From Strigamia acuminata (taxonomy: Eukaryota > Arthropoda > Chilopoda > Geophilomorpha > Linotaeniidae): a DNA stretch of 64,000 nt. Positions 35,491 through 44,233 of the stretch are shown here, piece after piece. Each line of letters begins with the position of its first letter. Within the stretch, counting starts at the first letter, position 1. The DNA lies in the NCBI GenBank assembly GCA_949358305.1, contig OX442314.1, positions 8,177,060-8,241,059 on the forward strand, read 5' to 3'. A program made the translations under genes and the position numbers. Below the pieces are notes generated by a model. The model saw only the letters and a list, made by a program, of their open reading frames with translations. It searched no databases and was not told the DNA's origin.

Positions 35491-35790
35491 AAACAACATT
35501 TTTGTACGCAATAACACATTTTTGTACGCAAAAACAACATTTTTGTACGCAAAAACAACATTTTTGTACGCAATAACACATTTTCGTACGCAAAAACAAC
35601 ATTTTCGAACGCAAAAACTACATTTTTGTACGCAAAAACTACATTTTTGTACGCAAAAACACATTTTTGTACTCAAAAACACATTTTTGTACGCAAAAAC
35701 TACATTTTTGTACGCAAAAACACATTTTTGACCACAAAAAACACATTTTTGTATACAAAAACACATTTTTATCAGCAAAAATTTACTTTT
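35491..35790. repeat. 20/21-bp minisatellite (TTTTTGTACGCAAAAACACA)
   Basis: Units switch between 20 bp (...ACACA) and 21 bp (...ACAACA or ACTACA). Each holds a T5 and an A5 tract half a unit apart. The tyrosine/cysteine/phenylalanine ORFs on both strands are repeat translations. Confidence 0.9.
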
Positions 35791-36890
35791 TTCAGCCAAA
35801 AATTCACAAGTCATTCATTGTACATTTTCACCCAACCTGGAAGCCATCTTGAAATGTATCAAAAAATGACCCAAATTCCCAAACTACACCTCCCCACCCA
35901 ATCTTGAATTTTTCTCTCCTAAACACACTTACCCCTACCAACACCAATTAACCCTCCATTTTTCTACGCTTTTATTTCCTTTTCCAATTCTTTCTCACAC
36001 TTAAAATTCTGCTTGTTTTTCATATTCCCTGAAAATAAGAAGCAAACCTTGTGATTATTTGTGAATCAAGTGCATTTTGGGATTAAAGGTTGAATCCTAG
36101 CTCAAACCAAACCCCCCAATTACACTCAGTGACCCACCCAGTAGCTGATGGAGAGGAGGATTCACTGCCCCTTCATTATATCCAACCCCTAAATGGAAAA
36201 AGGGAGGCCAAAGGAGGTTGTTATAATGAGGAAAACAACAAGGAAAGAAAAAAATTTCCCACATTTTCAATTCCTGCTTTTAATGACACGCAATTGGCCG
36301 CAATTAATTGCCAAAATTTCAAATTTAGAAATATATTTAACACAAAAAAATGTGACTGACAGACATTTCTTGTTATATATATATATATAATAAATTTAAA
36401 AAAAAAAAAAAAAAAAAAATTTAAAAAAATAGGCCTAACTATTTTTTTTCGCCATTAATTTCAGGAAATTAATGGGTCAAGTTGTCAAATTTTTTTTTTT
36501 TTTTTTTATAATTTTTTTTTTTTTTAAATTTAGAAATAGAGAAAGGAATTTTCTAAGTTGGGATAATAAAATTTACAAGTCTTAATGATGTGAAGTGGTG
36601 TTTTTTTTTAAATATACAGTGACTACAGGTGGCGTGCATTTAAAATGAATGGCATGTTATCTAATAAAGCAATGCGACTACTGAATGAGGTTTTGAAAAG
36701 GGGAAAAGAAAAAAAAACTGGAAAAATAATCAACTTAAGGAGGTAGGTGGATACTCGGGTGGTCATAACTCAGTTGGGTTTCGAAAATGAAAGCTGTTAG
36801 ACATGGCTAATGAATATCAGTGCCCGAACTACACTCCATTTTCAAATTAAATCGACAAAAATGAGACTTTTTAATGCAAAAAATTTAAAA
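35791..36890. other. Unique sequence plus homopolymer tracts
   Basis: 36375-36390 is (TA)n, and 36400-36530 has long poly-A and poly-T runs. No gene recognised. Confidence 0.35.
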
Positions 36891-37390
36891 TCACGCTAAA
36901 ATAACGTTGTTTTAAGTAATTTGCTAAATTGTACGTTGTTTTGACATTATTTTGACGTAATTTCGGTTTTTTTACGCTGATTTAACGTTATTTTGACGTA
37001 ATTTAGATTATTTAACGTTGTTTTAACGACAATTCAACGTAATTTCGGTTATTTAACGTTATTTTAACGACAATTCAACGTAATTTCGGTTATTTAACGT
37101 TGTTTTAACGATAATTCAACATAATTTCGGTTATTTAACGTTGTTTTAACGACAATTCAACGTAATTTCGGTTATTTAACGTTATTTTAACTATAATTCA
37201 ACGTAATTTCGGTTATTTAACGTTATTTTAACGATAATTCAACGTAATTTCGGTTAGTTAACGTTATTTAACGATAATTCAACGTAATTTCGGTTATTTA
37301 ACGTTGTTTTATCGATAATTCGATGTAATTTAGGTTATTTAACGTTATTTTAACGTAGTTTAGGTTGTTTTACGTCCATTTAATATTATT
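36891..37390. repeat. 41-bp minisatellite (GTTATTTAACGTTGTTTTAA core)
   Basis: The unit is GTTATTTAACGTTGTTTTAA plus CGATAATTCAACGTAATTTCG, 41 bp. About nine copies; AACGTT recurs in step. Confidence 0.9.
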
Positions 37391-39770
37391 TTGATGTAAC
37401 TTGTTGTTCGGCATGATTTAAACCACTTTATGATCCCTTTTTAAGGTCATTGTGGTCGTAAATGATAATTTTCTCACGTTTTATATTCGAATTTGTTATC
37501 ATATTTTGAATTTATGCGTTTTTAAGTGCTGTTTTGTTCGCAATTCAGGTCTGGTTTTGATCGAACAATTCAAAATTAATTATATCACGTGATTTCAGTC
37601 GTGAGATAATGTAATGTAATTAAAATTTAAAAGGAAATTTGTAATTTTTTTCAATTTTTAATTCAAAAATTCGGTGAAAATGCAATTTCAACGGTCAAAT
37701 CACCCGAAATTTGTTCGTTTAATGTCGATAAATTTCCTTTGAAATCAAATTATTATGCTAAATTGTGTGTAACCTTCAAGATAATGGTTTTTGTCTGTAA
37801 AATTTGTGCCTACGATTACTTTTATTTCACGTTCAGTTGTTCGTGGAAATTAGAAACGGTCGCCATCTTGACGTTGCGATACCTCATTTAACCATCGTTT
37901 AGCGGTCGCGCAGTCTTGGATCATTTCATATGCCGTCTGGAAAGATTTGTTTTATTAGACCAGAAACATAATAAACTAATTTTGTACTTACGGTCGAATT
38001 TATCTTACGAATTACACCGAATTATACACAAATAAATGGAGTTGGAAAACCAAAAATGGCTGCCGACGGGGCATGCGCTTTAGCTGCGACTGCGATAAGT
38101 CGAAGTTGATTAAATTTTGATTTATTTTTTGACAATATAATTTTTTTTTTTCTAAAAAAATTACATAAATGTTTACTTTGTCATTTTTGTGAGTTTGAAA
38201 ATTCAAAAATTAAATTTAACGTTTTAAAAAAATTACGTCATTTATTTAGTTTGTTTAGCATTGGCGGATTCGTTCAGGGTCTAACGTAATGCAACAAGAA
38301 TTCCCCAACGTCTAAAAACAAAAAAATGGAGGGGGGAAATGTTTCTCAAATTTGTTTTAATCTCATTAAATGCAACCTTCGACTTTCGTGTTGTCACCCA
38401 CATCATAATTTCCGCATCACGGCTCACTAATCATTCATTCTCAGCACTTTTTATAATTAAACTGATTAATTACTGCTACTGAAAAATCTGTCATCTTCAA
38501 ACCACCCCAAAAAAAGATATGACGCTCCAAAAGTGAATAATTTAAAATCACAAAACAAAAAACAAATTTTATAATTTTATAATTATTCAAATTATAAAAT
38601 CATCTCATTCATCTATTTTCAATGCAAAAACCTTGAAATATTTTAAAATAATTCGAAATACTGAAATATAGTGCTGCCAACTGGTGTCACTTATCACTAC
38701 AAAATATAAAAATATAAAAAATGTCGAATAAATCGATCTCTTTTATAAATTTCAACTAAAAATGTGATAAAAACAAATAAATTCTATAAATTTTTTAATT
38801 TTTAATTACATTTCTACTGTGAAAATATGTATGGGAGTGGCTGTCAAAGGGGCCACAAAAATTGGGATGTCATCAGCATTGCACAAGAGAAATAAGATTG
38901 AATCAGTTAAAGAAGTTCATGTTTGTTGCCTTCCCCTTGATGGATGGTGTTTAGAAGCTGAGCACGCAATTACAAGAAGCGAAACCAAGAGAGAGAGAGA
39001 GAATAAAAAAAGAAGACCAGCTCTACTGAACTGGCTCTTCATTACCCACAAGGCCTCGCCTTAAAATGCCATTCATTGTTCACACTAAATTATATCCAAC
39101 TATATCCTGCTACTTACTCATCGCGAAGAAAAATTTAAATTAAAAAAAAATGTTTGGAATTGTATTATTTTTTTTATGTATTATAATTTATTAATTTAAT
39201 TTTTATTTTTATTTAAAAAAATTAAAAATTAATATTTCGTGTTTAGTTTTTTTATTTTTGGCGAATGAGATGTCAAATGTATCGTTAATTCCGCCAATTA
39301 ATTCGTGTCTGGTGTGTGTCAGTCAAGTTGGAGATATTTATTAATGAGGATTTGATTTTTTTGGTTTGGTTACACGTGATCGTTATCGGTTTATCAATGC
39401 GCGAGGAAATGCAACAAATTTGACATTTTTTAGACGGGAAAAACGAGAAGAAGAAAAAATCAATTTTTATTTTGTATTTATTTCTCGTTTATTTATTAAT
39501 TTTTTAAAATTTACTGTGAATTTATTTGTGAATTTTTATTTTGTATCGGTGCGGGAATTGTGGCGTTATCTGTTGGCAGAAATTGGTACACCATTTTGAT
39601 ACTCAACGTTTACATTGAATTAAAACCATCGCGCCATCTATTAATGAAGCATGGTAATAAAAGAAAGTGAATACAGTATCATTTTTAGCTTTTTTTTAAA
39701 TATAAAATCAAACCAAATGTGAAAACAACATCGAGAAGGAATTGGTGGTGTAAAAAATTGCTAGAAATAT
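37391..39770. other. Gene-poor AT-rich sequence
   Basis: No recognised gene. CGCCATCTTGACG near 37860 is YY1-like, GCGCCATCTATT near 39632 contains a CTCF-type core on the minus strand, and a short GA run lies near 38990. The small ORFs (38819-39064 and 39366-39599) show no domain. Confidence 0.3.
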
Positions 39771-39806
39771 TCATTTCACATTAAAACTAAAAAATAAAAT
39801 TGAAAT

Positions 39807-39878
39807 TAGCAGAGGATGGTTTCGATCCATCGGCCTCTGGGTTATGGGCCCAGCACGCTTCCACTGCGCCACTCTGCT
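39807..39878 (-). tRNA. Initiator tRNA-Met (CAT)
   Basis: The 72-nt minus-strand sequence starts AGCAGAGTGGCGCAGTGGAA, has anticodon loop CTGGGCCCATAACCCAG with CAT, and T arm GGATCGAAACC. It shows eukaryotic initiator hallmarks: an A1-T72 end pair, the GGG/CCC anticodon stem and ATCGAAA in place of TTCGA. The acceptor stem pairs fully and no intron is present. A T-rich Pol III terminator follows within 15 bp. Confidence 0.95.
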
Positions 39879-39978
39879 TCGTACTTTTCTCGTATTGTTT
39901 TCCTCAAATGTCAATACGCACGCCGTCATTTTAATTTGCATATTTTCAGCTATGTACATGGAGGATGGAAGAGATTTT

Positions 39979-40290
39979 ATTCTACTTTTAGTTTGTTTAT
40001 CGTCCTATCCGAAGATGGGACTGCAAAAATTAGTCTACAGACTCATTGAATGCTCCTCGCCACGGAAATCTTTAGTAAAAGGCGAAAGATTTGCTCCTAA
40101 ATTGACGAGAAGCCAGAGATTGACAAGACAACAAGAATTTTAAAAAACGAGCCGTTTCAGAAACTGCGTACAATTATGCTGGTCTTTCGACTTATCCGCT
40201 CGACATTAAATTCAATTTATGAAGCTATGGTTTATTTAATTAAATATTTCAGGTTAAAATGGGTAAATAGATTTATTTATTTATTTGAAT
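39979..40290 (+). repeat. Duplicated block A, with a conserved 3' ORF
   Basis: About 300 bp match 43462-43790 in the same orientation. After an acceptor-like TTTATTCTACTTTTAG comes an open frame ending at 40143. It encodes QKLVYRLIECSSPRK and then a basic tail through LTRSQRLTRQ to the stop, followed by a shared 3' stretch with ATTTATTTATTT. I do not recognise the peptide. The coding part differs from block B at only a few positions, while the following noncoding part differs more, which hints at constraint. It may be a last exon of a duplicated gene or part of a dispersed element. Confidence 0.45.
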
Positions 40291-40352
40291 AAAAATGAAA
40301 CCAACCCATTTTAAGACTAAAATATCCGAGGTTTGGACACTAGGCTCTTTCC

Positions 40353-40583
40353 TCATCTGCGGCCAGTCCTGCATTCGCAATTATTGTTGGCACAAGCGCC
40401 GTAATAATTGCTCCCACGACTCAACCTACAACTTGTACCACGGTCGCAGGCCGCATTAGCCGCCATTGCTAATCAAAATAAAATGTGTCAATACACGTAC
40501 TAATGAATTAATTAATTTTGTGCGAGATATAACTCACCCATGCAGGACAGAATAACAAGGAACACGATAATGAGATATTTCAT
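40353..40583 (-). CDS. Secreted CS-alpha-beta (defensin-like) peptide, 5-cysteine paralog
   Basis: Two exons encode a 53-aa precursor. Exon 1 (40583-40538) begins MKYLIIVFLVILSCM, a signal peptide, and ends at donor GTGAG. Exon 2 (40468-40353) follows acceptor TTTTGATTAG and runs to TGA. The mature part has five cysteines, C-x5-C-x10-C-x4-C-x-C, with the YYGAC word before the last CxC. Such peptides are normally antimicrobial or channel-active and are secreted. Aligned with the intact paralog at 41.1 kb, it lacks about four residues including the second cysteine, so one cysteine is unpaired or the fold has changed. A TATA box and a conserved GGATGTCACTG word lie upstream. AATAAA copies on the minus strand near 40270-40283 give a poly(A) signal. 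The family call rests on cysteine spacing only. Confidence 0.7.
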
Positions 40584-40646
40584 TTTCGACGGGCGGATTG
40601 TAAAAAAAAATTGTTTTCCGGATGTCACTGACGTAATTGCAATGCG

Positions 40647-40656
40647 ATATATATTT
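40647..40656 (-). promoter_or_regulatory. TATA box of the 5-cysteine peptide gene
   Basis: ATATATAT lies about 65 bp upstream of the ATG. The stretch between TATA and ATG shares GGATGTCACTG with the paralog. Confidence 0.55.
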
Positions 40657-40817
40657 TGAGACAGAGAGAGAGGTAATTAATATTTAACGGCCATTTATGG
40701 ATGGTGTTGAATAATTCTGGACAATTGATTTCATGCCACACTGTAATTAATCCCTTTATTGAAATAAAATCACTTTGTTAATCACAATTCAACACAATTG
40801 TTTCGGCAGTTATTTAT

Positions 40818-40945
40818 TTAGCAAATTGATTTTTGAGTCAAAAAAATTGATTTTTGAGTCAAAAAATTGATTTTTGAGTCAAAAAATTGATTTTTGAGTC
40901 GAAAAATTGATTTTTGAGTCAAAAAATTGATTTTTAATGCAGAAC
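40818..40945. repeat. 20-bp minisatellite (AATTGATTTTTGAGTCAAAA)
   Basis: Six near-perfect units, steps of 20-21 bp, directly upstream of the 5-cysteine peptide gene. Confidence 0.95.
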
Positions 40946-41108
40946 TAGGCGATACACTAGGTGTTGTTACACAAAGTAAATGAAATTTTTGTATTTTTAT
41001 TAATTTTTATTGATTTATAAATTTTTATTTTTACGGTATTATCCGGTTCGTTTCTGGTCGTCTCCACACGAGCCAGACTACGATGTTTGGACCCTTTTGG
41101 CCTCTTTT

Positions 41109-41352
41109 TCATCTGTTATCGATCTCGCATTTGCATTTATCTTCGGAACAAAAACCGTAAAACCTCCTCCCACGATCCGACTTACAACCTCTATTGCACG
41201 TATTTCGTTCACAGGCCGCATTAACCGCCATTGCTAATCCAAATAGAACATGTCAAAACCAATATTCACTAATGATTGAATTATTTTTGTGAAAAATTTA
41301 ACTTACCCATGCACGACAGAATAACAAGAAGCAAGATGACGAGATATTTCAT
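41109..41352 (-). CDS. Secreted CS-alpha-beta (defensin-like) peptide, 6-cysteine
   Basis: Two exons encode a 56-aa precursor. Exon 1 (41352-41307) encodes MKYLVILLLVILSCM as signal peptide; the intron starts GTAAG and ends GATTAG; exon 2 is 41233-41109. The mature region shows C-x4-C-x3-C-x11-C-x4-C-x-C, the classic cysteine-stabilised alpha-beta spacing, with a basic stretch (KSDRGRR) and a YGF word before the fourth cysteine. It is about 35 residues long after the signal, typical for arthropod defensins or short scorpion-type channel peptides; sequence alone cannot separate these. It lies in tandem with the 40.4-kb paralog, same strand and same intron position and phase. A TATATA box lies about 85 bp upstream. 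Confidence 0.75.
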
Positions 41353-41432
41353 TTTGGAGAAACAAGCTGACTGGCGGATTGTGGAAAATCTTGTTTGTCG
41401 GATGTCACTGCCGGAGCTGCAATACAGTACAC

Positions 41433-41440
41433 ATATATAG
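41433..41440 (-). promoter_or_regulatory. TATA box of the 6-cysteine peptide gene
   Basis: TATATA about 85 bp upstream of the ATG; GGATGTCACTG between them is shared with the paralog. Confidence 0.55.
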
Positions 41441-41808
41441 ATAGAGGTAATTAATTACTCCGTAATACTTAACGGCCACGTGTGGATGGTGTTGAATTAA
41501 TTCCGAACAATAGATTTTATGGAATTTTCCTTAATCCGTTCATTAAAAATAAATAAAATAATTTGCACTCAAAACAATCGTTTCTCCGGTTACTTGTCAT
41601 CAGTTGCTTTGCGCATCCGTATCCACAGCTTTGAAGCAACAACGTAATAAATACTTAATGGTTATTTATTGTGGTTATCAGTTAATTTTAATTACTTATT
41701 CAAATATTGGAATTTGTGTTTCATGAAATTAATGAGGTCATTAAATATAATTATTTACTATACAGCTTATATCGCAACAACTGAAGATCGTCCACAAATC
41801 CGTTGAAG

Positions 41809-42293
41809 ATGAAGTACTTCCCAGGTAAAAAAAATCTGCAGAAATCTGCAGAAAATTTGTCAGCAGAAAAAATTCTGCAGAAATCTGCAGAAAATTTGTC
41901 AGCAGAAAAAATTCTGCAGAAAATCTTTTTTCTCTGCAGAATTCTGCAGAAAAATTGCCAGCCGAAATTATTCTGCAGAAAAGGTTAACATTTTTCTGCA
42001 GAATTCTGCAGAATTTGGTAATTTTTTCTGCAGAATAATTTTCTGCAGAATTCTGCAGAATTTGGTAATTTTTTCTGCAGAATAATTTTCTGCAGAGCAT
42101 GCAGAATTCTGCAGAACGTTTTTCTCCTGGGTTAATCGTTTTGTTCCTCGTTGTTTCGTCGAGTCTGGGTGAATTATATGTTGAACAAAAATTAATCGTT
42201 CATTTATTGAACATTGACATGTTTTATTCTGATTGGCAATAACGGCTAATGCGGCCTGTATTCCTGCTGACTGCGAGAAACTTTGCCAGAAGA
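41809..42293 (+). pseudogene. Third CS-alpha-beta paralog, disrupted
   Basis: This copy is divergent from the 41.1-kb gene, with 456 bp between their ATGs. Exon 1 starts at ATG 41809-41811 (AAGATGAAGTACTT). It is split after the first bases of the fourth codon by a 312-bp insertion and resumes at 42132 with a Leu/Val-rich signal-peptide frame to donor GTGAAT (42169). Exon 2 would begin at 42237, but the acceptor AG is GG (GATTGGCAATAACGG). The ACG GCT AAT GCG GCC TGT start is clear, and three cysteines with C-x4-C-x3-C spacing remain. At about 42294 a second element replaces the rest of the exon. Three independent lesions make it dead. Confidence 0.8.
41820..42131. mobile_element. 312-bp MITE made of CTGCAG/GAATTC palindromes, inserted in a peptide-gene exon
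   Basis: It begins CCCAGGTAAAAA and ends TCTCCTGGG, giving CCCAGG/CCTGGG inverted ends. It is flanked by TT on both sides (41818-41819 and 42132-42133), a 2-bp target duplication. The inside is a tandem and inverted series of CTGCAGAATTCTGCAG and CTGCAGAAAATTTGTCAGCA words that could form large hairpins. There is no coding capacity; the minus frame encodes only a repeat. Confidence 0.75.
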
Positions 42294-42640
42294 TACCGTA
42301 TTACCCCGCTTATTGCTGCATGTCGGTATAGTGCGAGTATTACCGGCATGCCGATAAACCCCGTTTTTAACGGCATGCCTATAAGACCCGTTTTTAACGG
42401 CATGCCGGTGTGAGTACAATTTTTTTTTATTTAATTTTGAGTCCAAAACATGCTTAAAACGCATATTTAGATGTCCAAGATGTTGGAAATTGGCCCAAAT
42501 TTCTATAAATTTTCCCAAAAATTTAGTAGTAATCTTCAGAATATCAAGAAAACTTAAATTTCAGGCCCAAATTTTAACTCAATTATTCATCTGGGCTCTT
42601 TTAAACAAAAAAAAAAACAAAAAGCCAGTTTTTCACTTAT
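42294..42640 (+). mobile_element. Dispersed element with GGCATGCC repeats, copy 1
   Basis: From TACCGTATTACCCC through three GGCATGCC modules about 32 bp apart (TTAACGGCATGCC) and on to CAGGCCCAAATTTTAACTCA and GCTCTTTTAAAC, this matches the inverse of 51605-52345. Its left end truncates exon 2 of the third peptide gene. It has no ORF. Confidence 0.7.
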
Positions 42641-42957
42641 TCTGGCAAGTTTCGCTCTATTTTGTGTTTTGACAAAAAAGTAAAGCCTGCAGCATCTTTC
42701 TGTAACAAAATATGAATTTAGCATTAAAAGTGGTGGTAAAATCAGTTAATACGGAATCCTTTTTTTAGTGGAAAACCAAATTTAATTTTAGTGGCAAAAC
42801 TAATAGTGGGAGAAAATTCAGTAATTGGAAAATTTAATACGGAGTATTTATTTATTTGGAATTTCTTGTAAATTAGAGGGGTAATAAATGGAACCCATTA
42901 AATTCTGCCTTAGAAAATGTTAAAACACATTTAAACAAATCATACATTGTAATTAAT

Positions 42958-43090
42958 ACCGTATTTTACCGAATAAGAGTCGCTCTCGAATTGTAGCTGC
43001 CCTCGAATAGTAGCCGCGGCTGAGACACCAAGAATACCGTATTTTTGCAAAAGTACGGTATTGTGTCCGTATTTAACCTCACGAACGAGA
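42958..43090. mobile_element. TACCGTATTTT-type MITE remnant
   Basis: TACCGTATTTTACCGAATAA is followed by CTCGAATAGTAGCCGCGGCT, with further TACCGTATTTTTGC and AAGTACGGTATTG words at 43036-43066 in both orientations. Similar AATAGTAGCCG words open the window near 66. The superfamily is not clear to me. Confidence 0.45.
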
Positions 43091-43461
43091 TGCACACGGA
43101 GTACTTGAATTGATCAAGACCAAATTTGATATAGTCATCGTGGGGCCTACTAAGAAGTTGTTCGGAGTATAGAATTTCTCTGTGATAAGGATAAGTTATA
43201 CATTCATCCACAATCTTACATCTCATATTTGAAGAGTATGACTATAGACTGAGGACTCTTCCCATAAGTACGGATGTGGAATTATCAAAGGACTTACCTC
43301 AAGATTTTGATGATATGATGAATGCAATTGAAGCCATACCGAAGTTTATTACAATCTCTAGCTTTCTTTGCATCAATAATATCTTAAACTAATTTCAAGC
43401 AAACCCAGGCGAAGAACATAGGAAGGTTATTTGAAGTACACCGCCATCTTGTACATATTGA

Positions 43462-43790
43462 TCCAGAAAAGTTTTATTCTATTTTTAGTTTGTTTATTAT
43501 CCCGCCCGAAGACAGGATTTCAAAAATTAGTCTATAGACTCATTGAATGCTCCTCGCCACGGAAATCTTTAGTAAAAGGCGAAAGATTTGCTCCTAAATT
43601 GACGAGAAGCCAGAGATTGACGAAACAACAAAACTTTTAGAAAACGAGCCGTTTCAGAAACTGCGTACAATTGGGCTGGTCTTTCAACTTATCCGTCCAA
43701 TATTAAATTCAATTTATGAAGCTATACTTGATTTAATCAAATATGTCAGGTTAAAATGTGTAAATAGATTTATTTATTTAGATTAACAAT
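43462..43790 (+). repeat. Duplicated block B, with a conserved 3' ORF
   Basis: Matches 39979-40290 in the same orientation. The open frame ends at 43640 (TAG instead of TAA). Nearly all differences from block A in the last 40 codons are synonymous or conservative (for example TAC/TAT, Arg/Lys). The acceptor-like TTCTATTTTTAG is kept. Confidence 0.45.
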
Positions 43791-44233
43791 AAAACTATCC
43801 ATTTTTAAACAATAAAATCAATGTTCTACTTATTTTTCCAGGCGAACGTAACCGATAAACAAATACCGAAATCATATCTAGCCCCTTGACCTAGCCGCAG
43901 TATTGGTAATAGTTGTGCAAAACAAGTATTCTATTTGAATTAATTAATTAATTAATTTCCTGTTCTTGTGGCCCTTTATTTCACCCAATAAAAACAAAAA
44001 AATCGTTTCCACTCCTCAGCTTTATCACCAACACTTCTGATGGCTTACTCAGGTCTGGATTGTAAGTGATTTCCGGCGCTATGGTTCCAGAGTTTAAAAA
44101 ATTGAACTCAAATTAAAATTATTAAATATGTTTTATTTAACACGATAATAAATATTACACAGGCAATTAAAACACTAAAAACACTTTTTAAGTAGATTTT
44201 TCAAACAATTATCGACTTAATAATATAAATATT
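43791..44233. other. Intergenic and 3' flank of legumain
   Basis: AT-rich. TTTATT at 44132-44137 gives AATAAA on the minus strand, about 100 bp beyond the legumain stop, a likely poly(A) signal. Nothing else seen. Confidence 0.5.

Noticed and set aside
35402-35814. Opposing ORFs with regularly spaced Cys, Tyr and Phe residues
   Set aside because: Product of the 20/21-bp TTTTTGTACGCAAAAAC array on both strands.
41741-42100. 119-codon minus ORF with repeated Cys-Arg-Lys words
   Set aside because: It is the reverse reading of the CTGCAG-palindrome MITE.
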